Source: Polyporus tsugae (Eukaryota; Basidiomycota; Agaricomycetes; Polyporales; Polyporaceae). Taken from it: 64,000 bases of DNA. The stretch lies in the NCBI GenBank assembly GCA_024305745.1, contig JAHRBS010000004.1, forward strand, positions 2,728,001-2,792,000, read 5' to 3'. Positions 47,847 through 59,256 of the stretch are shown here, one piece after another; positions within the stretch are counted from its first letter, which is position 1, and each line of letters starts with the position of its first letter. Both the position numbers and the translations under genes were made by a program. The notes below the pieces were generated by a model. The model was not told where the DNA came from and did no database searches. It saw only the letters and a list, made by a program, of their open reading frames with translations.

Positions 47847-50387
47847 ATGGCTTCCAACTACACCTATAACGCGACCTACAATCATAGCAACGCCTCTAAC
47901 ATCCACCAACCCACCCCCTACGGCTCAGGCGACCCCTACTACAACGAGTCCACCGGGTTTATCACCCCTTCTCAGGCCAAGAAGGGTACCAGCAAATGGA
48001 TCAAGATCGGGATCCCCGTCGGTATCCTTGTCATTGCCGGCGCCGTCGTCGGGATTGTCCTCGGCCTTCGTGCCCACGACAAGTCGTCGTCGTCGAGCGG
48101 TTCGACTAACTCAGGCAACTCCCACTCTGCGTCTGGAGCAAACAACAACCTTGGCTTGTTTGCTACAGCGACGGACAGTCAATATATGCTCCCAATCTAC
48201 CCCTCCACGGTATGTTGCCTTTCGTCGTCTCGTGTTGCGCACGCACGCTCATGCATGACCGTTCGGCTATTATTAGACAAACACAGCTCTTTACACCAGC
48301 CCGACGTTCAAACCCACGACCGACGCGTCCACTGGCTGGCCTTCGGACCCCTTCCAACCTGCAACACCCTCCGTTACTCAAGTTCGCAGTGACCGCCCCC
48401 GCCTGATTGCTCCTGCGTACAAGTGGGTGGCCCTTCCCAGCCTCATCGCCAAGGACCCATACCTCAAGTACTGGAACGAAACGATCTTCGGCAATGCGAC
48501 CGCATACTATGACCTTCCCGTCGTTCAGTACTTTATGGACGGCGACAGTGGTATCCTCGATAACGCCCGTGAGGTGAAGATGAGAGTCAAGGCCTTCTCC
48601 TACGTCTACCGTATGACGAATGACACGAAGTGGGTCGACCGTGCTTTCAAGGAGCTGCAGGTACCGTCTTTCTTCTTCGGCTGTTGTTACCAATCTAGAC
48701 ATGTTTCTCCTAGAATGCTGCTGGAAACGGCACCACTGCCTTTGGTCCCGATGGTACCGAAAAGTGGAACCCCACACACTTTCTCGATACCGCCGAGTTC
48801 AGCGCTGCCTTTGGTTATGCGTACGACTGGCTCTACGATATTCTTACCGACGAGCAGAAGAGCCAGATTCGGACATCACTGATCCAGTATGGCCTCTCTC
48901 GTGGCGTCGTCGCGTACAACAACACCGACAACCGCTACACCGGTTGGTGGTCCTCGAACATCTATGGCAACTGGAACTGTGTGTGCAATGGCGGTCTTAC
49001 CGTCGGTGCGCTCGCAATTCTAGGCGACGACACGACTGGCACTGCAGAACAGCTCCTCGCTCTCACAGTGGATAACGCGAAACAGAATTGCGCGCTCGCC
49101 GTTTCGCCCGATGGCAGTTGGGCCGAGACCGCGAACTATTGGTATTTCGGTACCACCGGCCACGCTGAGATGGCGTCCTCCCTTATGACCGCTACCGGCT
49201 CCGACTACGGCCTTCTCGACGTAAACCCCAACTTCCAGCTCACCGGTCTCTTCCACATGCACATCACCGGCCCCGGTTCGCTCTTCGCGTGGGGAGACCA
49301 TGGCCCGAACAAGTTCTCCACTACCGCGAACGGCATGTTGCTCTACGGTGACCACTACAGCCGCCCCGAGTACGTGCTCTTCCAACGCGACCAGCATGAT
49401 GTCCCCGAGCCATGGAGCATGTTCTGGTACAATCCGACCGTGGCTGGTGCGTTCTGGGATGGCCTCGCCATAGACCACTTCTTCACGAACAATACCGATC
49501 AATGGGCGGCTATGCGTTCGTCCTGGACCGATGAGAACGCCCTGTACGTTGGTATCAAGGCTGGCACGCTCCAGGGCCACCAGACGCACAACGACCTCGA
49601 CTGTGGTGATTTCGTGCTCGACGCGCTCGGCACGCGTTGGGCTGGTGAGCTCGGCTCTGGCGACTACCGCTCGACCAACTACTTCAGCAACGACACTCAG
49701 CAGAGTGACCGTTGGCTGTACTACCGGAAGCGTACCGAAGGTCAGAACACGATCCTTGTCAACCAGGCCAACCAGTTGGTCACCGCTCAGCCGACCATCC
49801 TTCAGAACCTGACCACGGGCACCACCCAGGGCTCGAGCACCGTTCTCGATGTCAAGAAGGACGACAGTGCACTTTTCACCGCGGACCTGACGTCCGCGTA
49901 CGACAGCGTGTAAGTTGTATATTAATAACTTGACATTGCATGGGGCTAACTTCCAACTTGCAGGACGTCGTTCAAGCGAGGGATTCGCCTTCTTAACGGC
50001 CGCAAACAAGTGCTTCTGCAGGACGACATCAACGCGTCGGGCACGATTATGTGGAGGATGCACACAAACGCGACGGTGACGGTGGACGGAACGACTGCGA
50101 CTTTGAAGATCGGCGACAAGACGTTGACCATGTCGATCCTGAACGCGCCGAGCGGCGTCTCCATGACCACTGGCCCGGCGAAGCGGTTCGACAACGATCC
50201 GGCACTGCCGACGGGGATGACCGACCAGGACAACCCCGGGGTGACCGTGGTCATGATCAACTTGCCTGCAGGGGAGTACAGCTTGCAGGTGTTGTTCAAC
50301 CCGCAATGGGATGGGATGTCATCGAGTGACTTCGTTACGCCGCCGTCGGTGCCCATCGACAGCTGGACGTTGACGAGCCACAACTGA
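47847..50387 (+). CDS. membrane-anchored heparinase II/III-like protein, copy 2
   Basis: Four exons (47847-48209, 48277-48660, 48714-49909, 49964-50387) give 788 residues. Architecture equals the copy at 16407: a hydrophilic N-tail (here Asn/Tyr-rich, about 50 residues), a membrane helix (about 50-73, WIKIGIPVGILVIAGAVVGIVLG), a Ser-rich stalk, an alpha-toroid region and a heparinase II/III-like region with GHQTHNDLDCGDFVLDALG. Exon 2 (384 nt) and exon 4 (424 nt) have exactly the same lengths as in copy 1, and intron phases agree. The main differences are the cytosolic tail and a few insertions in exon 3. The protein is presumably extracellular and cleaves an acidic polysaccharide; the substrate is unknown. 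The two copies are about 29 kb apart on the same strand. Confidence 0.85.
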
Positions 50388-51050
50388 TTGAGATGGATGG
50401 ACAGTGGATGTTGTTCTTTTGTTTACGAGTAGTACGATGAGTGATGGACCATTGCGTGCTAATTCGAATACCTCCTTGACTTGACTTATATCCTTCCTCC
50501 TGTAAAGTGTTTGGCACCCCTGTTGATTTGGGGAGTCGCTAGTCTAGTAGTGGCTCATCTCTATGGAGGTGATATACGATGATCGTGCGTGGACGTGTAC
50601 ATGTGAATCGACATGAGACGGTAAGGTGCCAGTGTGGCCGTGCGATATGAGCGGGGGACGGACGGCTAGCGTAGGCGACGGGCTGTGATTGGCTGGCGGG
50701 GGGATGGTTACCTTGACGGTCTCGGTCTCGTCGCGCGCTCTAAGTATTACGCCCCTTGGCTCCAGCCATCCTCCGCTCCTTTCTGTCTTCTCTCCCTTAT
50801 CAACCGACAAAACCATATCCTCCACGGGGACGTCCCTCCCTCACGTCCAGTGCGTTTGTTTTCCTCATCTCCACCACCACCATCCTCTGTCCGCCTCCCG
50901 GGCTGGTCTCGGATCCCTCTTTCAGCCCTGACACCTGTTGCAAATCTGGGACAGCCTCTCCCAGGCAGAGCAGGACGCTGACTGACGACCTTCTTCTCCT
51001 ACACAGCGTCCTTACTTTCCGTTCCCGATTCCGTCTTGAACATAGTAGCC
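50388..51050. other. intergenic region
   Basis: 663 bases. The 3' UTR of the heparinase-like gene is followed by a CT-rich promoter region (50760-51040) before the ATG at 51051. Open frames in it are low-complexity and unconvincing. Confidence 0.45.
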
Positions 51051-52153
51051 ATGTTTGCCCGTAACAGCAAGGTCGCTCTCACATTCCTTTGCCTCGTCGT
51101 CGCCCTGGGCTTGGCCACTGTATCCGAGGCGAATTCGCTCGTTCACTCCCCCCGCGACCATGCCACCCTCAACCGCATGATCAAGAAGCGGACTGCCGAT
51201 GACAGTATCTTCCCCATCATCCCCGCCATCGGTGCTGAGGGCACCTCTGCCTCCGTCTCGACCGACAAGGCATCCGCAACGGCCTCCAGCCTCCTCAGCA
51301 CGGCCGCAAACAGTGCAACAGTCCCCAGTCTCCCGGTCGCCTCCGATTCCGCGTCGGTGACACTTACTTCCGGCACGGTGAGTACGGCAAGAATGGAAGC
51401 GGCGTTCGGGTGCAGATACTGAACTGCCTTGTTTTAAAGGCTTCAGTCACTAGTGCAACGTCCTCCTCTTCGGCCACCTCTAGTGACACCACTTCGTCCT
51501 CGGCTTCGTCCACTTCGTCCTCCACAAGCAGCTCGAGCACCGATTCTTCCTCGAGCACCAGCTCGTCGAGCAGTACGACTGAAGCTCCTACAGCCGTCCA
51601 GGACTCCGTAACCGATACCCAACCGTCGTCCACTCATACCTCCACCGTTCTCGTCACGGCGAGCGAGACGTCCCAGCCTACTTCCAGCGCCGGGGCCTCT
51701 GTCTCCAGTGCCAGCTCTAACAACTCCAAGATCACTCACACCACTCTCACCGTGATCATCGTCATCGCCGCTTCCATCGGTTTCATTGCGCTTGCTTGGA
51801 CCCTCTTCCGCAAGTGGAAGCTCCGCCCGTCCTCCAACTTCGACGACCGCATGCAGCCCATCGACTGGCAGCCCGCTGGTCCCGAAGACTCTGGACTCCC
51901 GTCCCACCGTCGCGCCAACTCGGCTGCTTCCCACGGTTCGTTCCATTCCTCAGGACACGGCCATGGCGGTCTCGACACCCTCCCCGAGCACGACTTCACT
52001 GCTGGTCCCTCCGCCCTTGCGCCCGTTGGTGGCTACGCTGACCTTCAGCGTGGCCCGAGCCCCCAGCCTTCCATGGCTCAGCTCCACCGCGGGCCAAGTG
52101 CCGGACGCGCTGACTACGCCGCATACGACTACAACAACGGCGTGCGCTACTGA
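51051..52153 (+). CDS. single-pass membrane protein with Ser/Thr-rich ectodomain
   Basis: Two exons (51051-51377, 51440-52153) give 346 residues. A signal peptide (about 1-27, VALTFLCLVVALGLATVSEA) is followed by an ectodomain of about 185 residues. Its middle is almost pure Ser/Thr/Ala (from the second exon, residues 110-150), probably heavily O-mannosylated. A membrane helix (about 212-234, LTVIIVIAASIGFIALAWTLF) is flanked by a basic RKWKLR stop-transfer. The cytosolic tail holds His/Gly/Ser-rich and Pro-rich stretches and ends DYNNGVRY. This layout recalls fungal wall-stress sensors such as Mid2/Wsc and the axial-budding type of protein, but no WSC cysteine domain is present. I do not assign a function. 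Confidence 0.75.
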
Positions 52154-53100
52154 GCCCGCTAGGCTTGCAATGGAGTGGTTTCGGTGTACGCGATTGTGAC
52201 GTGATGTAACTAGCGCAGTGCGTATTCTCGGTGTATGGATAGTAGTGGATCGCGCTTACAACGATACCTGTTCACTACGAACGTCATTGTCTATAGGGCC
52301 CCCGCCTTCGTACTGTTCTCCCGCCCGTGGGCCCATAGATTGTTCACGTTACGTTACCCTTCGTACCACACCTCCCCCGCCGTCATCGATCTTCCCCTGA
52401 ACCCGGTTTCTTGTCTGTTTGACTACCTACTATCATCTTTTAACATAAATTTTGCTCGTGTGGGGAAGTGCGCAATCCGATCGCGATGGGTGCTTCCTTC
52501 ACATTCCCGCTGGACGCTTCAACGTTCCTTGATGCCGGTTGCGTTTGGTTCTTACGAGGAGGCGGTAGTTTGTTGCTCGCTTCTCTATCATTGATGTTTC
52601 ATGTTTCATGTGCGTACAATGGCGATTTGGCAAGACAGTGCGTCCACCCACCATCCGCTCCTTGACTGAACACAATCATTTGAATGGCTATGCACTTTGC
52701 CGTTTCTTGCAATTCAGACGTCAAAGCGCAACTGACAAACATGGAATATCTGCAGCGCGAGAAAGGGCAACACAATTTCTCATGCGCAAGGACACTCCAG
52801 CGGGGTCCGGTCGTTCCTTGGTCGTTACAGTGCCTGGCCCTTAGAAATTGCAATGCTCGCGGGACCGTTCAGGAACACACAGTGCTCACGTTAAACGTTG
52901 CTATATGAAAAGTCCCACGTCTCCCGTTGAACATGGATCTCTAGAACATTACATATGTACATACTTACTGTCATTCTTGGCCAGGCTCGAGGTACACTGA
53001 GGTCCAGCCGGGCACCCACTCATCCGTCCAGGCACTCGCGCCGGAAGATTATTCAGAACCCCCCTTCTACGTCAACTCCATCCTTGACCCGTCGTCCCCG
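52154..53100. other. convergent intergenic region
   Basis: About 950 bases between the 3' ends of the Ser-rich membrane protein gene (+) and the GNL1 gene (-). Open frames up to about 120 codons overlap each other in several frames without motifs. I see no gene, repeat or RNA signature. Confidence 0.45.
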
Positions 53101-55610
53101 TCAGTGGTCACTGTCATCCTCATCGTCCAATACCAGCGCCCCGAATCGATTGCCTGTGCCGGCGATTCGACGACCGAGCCCACCTGATTCAGGTCGAGGG
53201 ACATCGTCCACCCCGTCGGCTTCTGAAGCCTCCCCACCTTCTTCGGCGGAGGATGTGGCCGCATCTTCCTCGGGCCCGTGCGGATGGCCCTCGGCATCCG
53301 GCTGTTCGTCGCTATCGTAATCTTCTTCATCCTGACCGTCTTCGTCCCGACTGTGCGCGATCCAGATGCCCGTGCCGTCCCCGGGCCCGACGCCTGCGCC
53401 TTGGTGTTTGGTGATCGTCTGGGGGTCAGTGCCAGGCGGCCAGAACGCCCAGCGTATCCGCCCTTCCGCGAGCGCGCGCAGAACTGTGGTCAGTGTTTGA
53501 ACGCAATGTTCGGGAGGGCGTACGGCGAAAGCACGTAGCGGAGGCGGTTCAGATTAGGCGAGATCATGTTTTAAAACAGAAGATTGGAGTGCAAGTGAGT
53601 GGATCTCGGACGGCGGTGATGGAGAGATGGAGGAGATTGTGCACGTACTGGCGTTCCCGGCGCGGTTCACGTCCGGCCGCCCCGCCTTCGCGGTGACCCA
53701 TCCCTTCTTGGTAGCGTACGCCGTGAGGATGTCCATCGCCGTCCATACGACCTCCCCCGGGTGTCCTGTGGCGTCCTCCGCGGACGCCGCCGGACGCATG
53801 CCCTCACGCCATGTGCGCCTGTCTTCAGGGGCCGGGGCGGAGAGGGACGGGTGTGCGAGCCCGAGGACCTTTTCGAGGGGGATAAGGCGCGCGGCATGGT
53901 AGATGCAGAGTGGGATCGCGGAGACGCGTGAGATGGGGAGGATCCCGCTCAACACCTAATAGACAAGGTTCTTGTATGAGCGGCCAAACTCAATCTTTGG
54001 GTTGCATACAACGAAAACCTCACCTGCATCTCCATCGGGACATAGTTTGGTATGACGAGACCGGGGCAGTCGACGAGCCGGACTTCCGGCGTCCAGAACA
54101 GCGTCTGGAAGTGTTTTGTCTGCCGCGACAATTCGAGAAGTCAGATATCCAGATACCCGGGCGGCGCGTCGACGGCCAAATGTGTATCTCACCTTCCCAG
54201 GTGTCCGAGAAGCCCTGACCTTCGGTGTGCCGAAGAGCGCATTGAGGAGCGACGACTTGCCCACGTTGGGCTGGCCTAATCCACATATCCACGCAGCCGT
54301 GAGATGAACAAGCCAATCGGATATTGTGTTTAGCGCACCAACAAGTCCGATAGTCAGAAACTCGGGCTCGGAGTCGTCCTCTTCGGTGTTGTCATCCTGA
54401 CTGTCGCCGTGGTCCCCTGAGTCCATATTGATAGGCTTCGGAGCCGCAGTCCCACCCACGACAGTACCAACCTGACCCCCGTGGGCCGTGAGGACAGTAT
54501 CCCAATCTACCGTGGGTTTGGTTTTCGGTCGCCAGGTAGTAAGACGATCTGGATTGTTCTTGACAGCCGGCGGGGGTTCAAGAAGCTCAGCGTGCGTTTC
54601 TCGCAAGGCATCCACGAGCGTTTGCCGGAACGCGGACGGCAGACGAGGCTCATACATCTTCTTCCTCGCACTGGACGATCCACCGGCGTCCGGGTACTTT
54701 TCGGTGTACGACTCGACCTGGACTACGCGCATATTTGGGTAGAGCGCGTTCAGGTATGTCGTCCATGCCGTGGCGCGATCTGGGCCGGAGATGTCAACCT
54801 TGGTGAGCACCAAGATGGTACGAAGGCGAGATGCATGGGGAATGCTGGAAAGATACGACGACAATGCGGGGGGAAAGTGCAAGATCGGGCAGCGAGAGTC
54901 AAGGAGGATGAGGATAATCTGCGAGATTTCCGTGACGCGCCATCTGTCGAAGATCAATGTTAGGTGCCACTGGCAAAAATGGGGACGAGTACTAGAAGAT
55001 TTGATACGCACAGCTGACGCCATACTTCAAGGTTACGCTCAAACGAGGTTGGGGCGAGCGGCATTTTGTCCGCTATCGCCCCCGAATCCCTGCGGTCACC
55101 CTCGCTGTGGGCCACGGGTGCAGATGAGCTTTGGGGAGCGTCATGGGTACCGGGGTTGCACCATGCGTTCACGGTCGCGTCAGTCTGATAGAGCCACTTG
55201 TTGAAAAGACCCTCTTCGTTGGCTTCGACCTCCCTCTTGGACATGTCATATCGCCATTTCGGACGCCGCGGACAAGCTAAGGGGTCGGCGGCTGAGAGGG
55301 GTTTGTCAACATCCGGCAGGATCGCGAGCTCGGGTGGTATGGGACGAGCTAGAGGCAATGTGGAAGCTAGAACTTTGGTCTTCTCCAGAAATGCCGGAGG
55401 AAGCTTGACGAAGGAGGACTCGAGGCGGCGGGTGGAGTCGGCGGCGGCGGTGCGTGTGGCTGAAAGCAATAGGTTGCCTCTGCGGGGGCCTTTCTTGTGG
55501 CGATCTGGCTTGGATGGCGGGGGAGGGGAGACGTCGCCTCGCTTTATGGCACGCTTGAGCTGTAGCTGCTCCTTGCGCTGCTTTGCGGAGAAGGGCTTGC
55601 GCCGCTGCAT
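53101..55610 (-). CDS. GNL1-type circularly permuted GTPase (MMR1/HSR1)
   Basis: Six exons (55610-55012, 54943-54339, 54275-54193, 54119-54024, 53955-53649, 53483-53101) give 690 residues in a continuous frame. The permuted order of G motifs is clear: G4 (VLTKVDISG, about residue 245) comes before G1 (GQPNVGKSSLLNALFGTP, about 403) and G3 (VDCPGLVIPN). The N-terminus is basic (MQRRKPFSAKQRKEQLQLKRA), as in GNL1/LSG1-type ribosome-assembly GTPases. The C-terminal exon encodes RALAEGRIRWAFWPPG and an acidic tail. The last intron (53484-53648) is 165 nt, about three times its neighbours, so an undetected short exon cannot be excluded. I start at MQRRKP because this matches the family and the longer frame upstream is anomalous. 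Confidence 0.86.
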
Positions 55611-56380
55611 TGCCAATGCCAGGGTCAGTCGTCGATGGGCCCGGTACGACGGTCGCGCAGACTGAGAGCCTTGTGGCCTCGGCAAGCGCCGACGACGGCA
55701 ACACCCCCCCCCCCGGGGACGCCCATGCCATATCCGGGCGATCCTCATAACTTTCAAGTAAAGTACCCTCCGCCGCCCTGGGTGGCCAGAGGGCACCCGG
55801 AGGATCTCCAACTCAGATCGCGCGGGTTTGTTGCAGGGCCGTACACGTGGCTACTAAGTATACGTTATGCGCAGACCTCGGCCACCGCCGTTGCATGGGG
55901 ACTCTCTAGATCTCCCGGTGTGATCCCGCCTGTCTCCAGCGTTCTTGCTTTGTCCGACTCTCGTGTGGTCTGATAAGCACCCATGGGCATCCGCTCACAG
56001 GCCTCATGCTCCGAGCATACCGCCGCCCATTTGTTCCGGGAGCGGAGAAGGAAGTCCTCTCAAGCCCCGTGCTCGCCGGGCCTTTTAGACAGTGCTCAGG
56101 ACGTGCCTTGAGCCCGCCTGGAGGAGGGTCGGGGAGCGACAAGAAGAGGCTAGCCGGGGGCTAAATGAGGTGGCGGAGTGTTGTGGGGGCACGGGAGGCT
56201 CGTGAGGCGCAGATTGCGATCTGGATCGGGAGGAGGAGAGATCAGTCTGGGCGCTTGTCGGGGGACAGGAACTTGGGTGGGCAGTCAGGCCCGGGGCTCC
56301 TGCGAATATGGCGCACTGGCCTCATCTCACTCCCAGTCCCCTCATCTTCCTCTCATCCATGAACCACATCCTCCCCAACA
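55611..56380. other. divergent intergenic region
   Basis: 770 bases between the GNL1-type start (-) and the methyltransferase start (+). It contains an 11-base C run at 55704-55714 followed by GGGG. Nothing else is recognised. The last 60 bases before 56381 are CT-rich. Confidence 0.45.
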
Positions 56381-58578
56381 ATGGGTCCCCCTTACCCCTA
56401 CCCCTCCCGCCCAACTCGTCTCAGCTGTAGCTCAACAGCCACCCATTCCAACTCCTCCGATCCCTCCCGTAGGAACATCCACAGAAAGGAGAACCAGTTC
56501 GTCTACCGCAACCACTCCAAGCTGCACGCCTACGACAGAGAGAAGGCCCCTTATCCTAGTTCCTTCGACAGCGACGTCGTCGAGCTGTACGTCTCACCGA
56601 TATCCTTCTATCTCTACATGGCTCACACAACGTCACCTAGACAAAGTCTCGACAATGCTGCCTTGCTCGACTGCAAAGGAAGGTCTTCCTATGTCGACTT
56701 TGACGGAAAGCCCAAGCCTACCCGATGTTTGGACATTGGCACTGGTGTACGTTACCGTCGATTGTATCATCCTCTGTGCCCGTGGTTACCTTTCTGCAGT
56801 TGGGCCTTTGGGTCATTTCCACCGCTAAACTTTGGCCGGAAGCCACATTCGTAAGTGAACTCCTCTAATACGTCTAGAGCTTTCCCTAAAGGAAAGTCAG
56901 GTCGGCTTGGACATGGTCAACATACAAATTCCCCTCCAAGTGCTTGAGCAGGAAATCGCAGAACGCATAGAATGGGTGCACACAAACATGTTAGCCTACC
57001 ATCCCCCACTGTCTGTACACCCCCCTGATTGACTGTCCTCAGCTTGCGAAACAAGTTGCCCTTCGACGACGATGAGTTCGACCATGTCCATATCAATGGC
57101 ATCGCGCTTGGTATCCCTGAGAACAAGGTTGGTTGTTATTATGACATAATGTCATGCCAATTCTTAGGCTTATCGCTTAGTGCAGTGGTATCCATTGTAT
57201 GAGGTAAGGATGACGTTCCGGTTATGTCCGGTACCTTACGCGTTATCTTTAGGAGATCCGTCGTGTTATGAAGCCGGGTGCTACTATTGAACATATTGAA
57301 GAAGGTGTGTGGATGCGTCATATCAGCATGTATCCATCCAATCATTCACCATCTCTTGCAGACGCAATATTTCCCAGTCTACCGCGATGGTATACTGACC
57401 CTCTCCGAGCACATTCTCGTAGTCTCTCAACAACAGGGAGTGTACCAGCACGCATTTCCTATAACGGGCCATCAACGACGTCGCACCACACACACGAACA
57501 TGAGCTTCTCGAGACGCTCTATGACGATGTATGGTCCACTAGATTCATCAACGCGTACCCCACTTCAATATTACCCGGATACTTTGGAGCATTCTTCTCA
57601 CGTGTATTATCGCCGCCGGTTGTACAGTACCAGTCTCCCCCGTTTGCTCCGTTCGCACCTCTCACAGCAATCCGTGACTCGACGATACCCCCATTACCCC
57701 GTGCTATCCCACATCCCCACAACGGTACAAGATCTTTGATACCCCTTCGAAATGGTTCCCCCCCTGGTAGTCCTCGTGCGGAGATGTTCTCAAACGGATC
57801 TCTTAGAACATCCCCATCATCCACGCTCCGACTCTCGACGGAGGAGGTAGCAAAATCCGGTCTATCACCCAGTCCCTCCGTCACCTCTCTCCCCCACGTC
57901 GACGCCTCCGAGCGCCCACTTTCTCCTCGAGACCCGGAGGCGGTTTCAATGCTCTCTACTACGAGCCAAGCAGGGTCGTACTCTTCCGGATCGACGTCGT
58001 CCAAGTCTGTGAAGCGGCCATCGGTGATGCTCGAAGGCACGTCACTCGGCGGGGAACACGCGATCGACATCTTCCCCGTCGAGAAGGTGCAGTCACAAGA
58101 CGAGCAGACGAAGTATATGCACCTCTACCGCACCGTGACCTGGGTTCTGTCGACGAAGGAGGCGATGTGGGACGAGCTGCTCGTCCGTGTGCAGGCGAGA
58201 GACGAGAGCCTGAAGAAGTTCGGGTGGGGAGAAGAGGACTACAATGAGCAGGCGAGCAGAGCGAGGTTCGAGTGCGCGGTCGACCAGTATCAGAGGTGAG
58301 CGCGAACACCTTCGTCCGTTTCTGTTTTGCGTCGATAGCTGACTGGCGCTTCCTGCTACCCCCACACTAGTGACATGCGAGGCCGGATAGCGCTTTGGAA
58401 CTGCGCCGTCCACAACGGCTGGGAGCTCCCATTCCGCGACCCGCCTACGAGGGCGGAGGTGGACGAGGGGGCACAGCTCCGCCGCGAGATCTTGCAGGCT
58501 CATCGGCTGGCCGACAACGGAGACGTCGAGCCTCCCGTGCGGAAGATACGAATCCTCATTGGATCGAAGGAGTCTTGA
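56381..58578 (+). CDS. SAM-dependent methyltransferase with long low-complexity insertion
   Basis: Nine exons: 56381-56586, 56641-56746, 56800-56850, 56901-56989, 57043-57127, 57186-57203, 57253-57304, 57362-58295 and 58371-58578, giving 582 residues. The class I methyltransferase core is assembled across the small exons: motif I LDIGTGLGLWVISTAKLWP, acidic strand 2 VGLDMVNIQIP, RIEWVHTN, motif post-I FDDDEFDHVHINGIALGIP and EEIRRVMKPGATIEHIEED. The remainder contains about 220 Ser/Pro-rich residues (about 245-460) before a final helical part (STKEAMWDELLVRVQARDE, DMRGRIALWNCAVHNGW). This is the fungal UMTA-like methyltransferase pattern. The substrate is unknown. An 18-nt exon supplies WYPLYE. 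All introns are GT-AG. Confidence 0.8.
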
Positions 58579-59256
58579 CCTCGAGCAGGGAATTGTTCTT
58601 GCCATGTACGTATGCTTGACCGTTGTGCCAGGAAGACGGTCCGCACTCTGGCCATGTTTTGTGGATCAGGAGTACGTATGTGCACATCGCATCCCATAGC
58701 GGTTTGTTCCCTTCCAGGGGCAGCCGTGTGTAGTGCATTACCCATATCGTTTTGTGGTGTGGCGTCTATTTGTGGACAGTGAAGACCGTTTTCTTCTGGA
58801 CTTCATTCGTATGGTCTTCTGTGGGGTGTATGTACGGAACCTACGCATATGCAGATCCCTTCATGCATCAAACTAGCCAGTTCTTCGATGCCTGGTCTTC
58901 AAGGATTTTTGGTAAGAGGTCTACCTTTTTGCAGGATAGCATTCCATGTTACCGTCATGTTTGGCCCACAACGAACATAGGTTAGCGAAATTTGTGTTTC
59001 TTTGGTCGCTCCTACCAACTTATGCTACCTACTTGCAGATCGGGCAGTATTACGATTGGGACCGACGTCAGCTAAATTCGGCTCACTGCGCCCCCGGACC
59101 GGGGATTAATTGTTTGCCCCCCAGCCAGCCGCAGCGCAGGACTTCTATGCTCCCGCTGCCTCCTCAGAATTACGCTACCCCATCTCCCGATCCCATTGAA
59201 ACCCTTTCATCCCCCTCTCATCCTCACGCGAAGTGCACCCTGCCGCCCCTGTTGTC
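58579..59256. other. intergenic region
   Basis: About 680 bases with the methyltransferase 3' UTR and the presumptive promoter of the ThrE-like gene. A short unseen 5' exon of the latter could lie here. No motif is recognised. Confidence 0.4.

Noticed and set aside
52235..52925. Overlapping open frames on the plus strand
   Set aside because: They lie in a convergent 3' region, overlap in all frames and lack motifs or splice structure.
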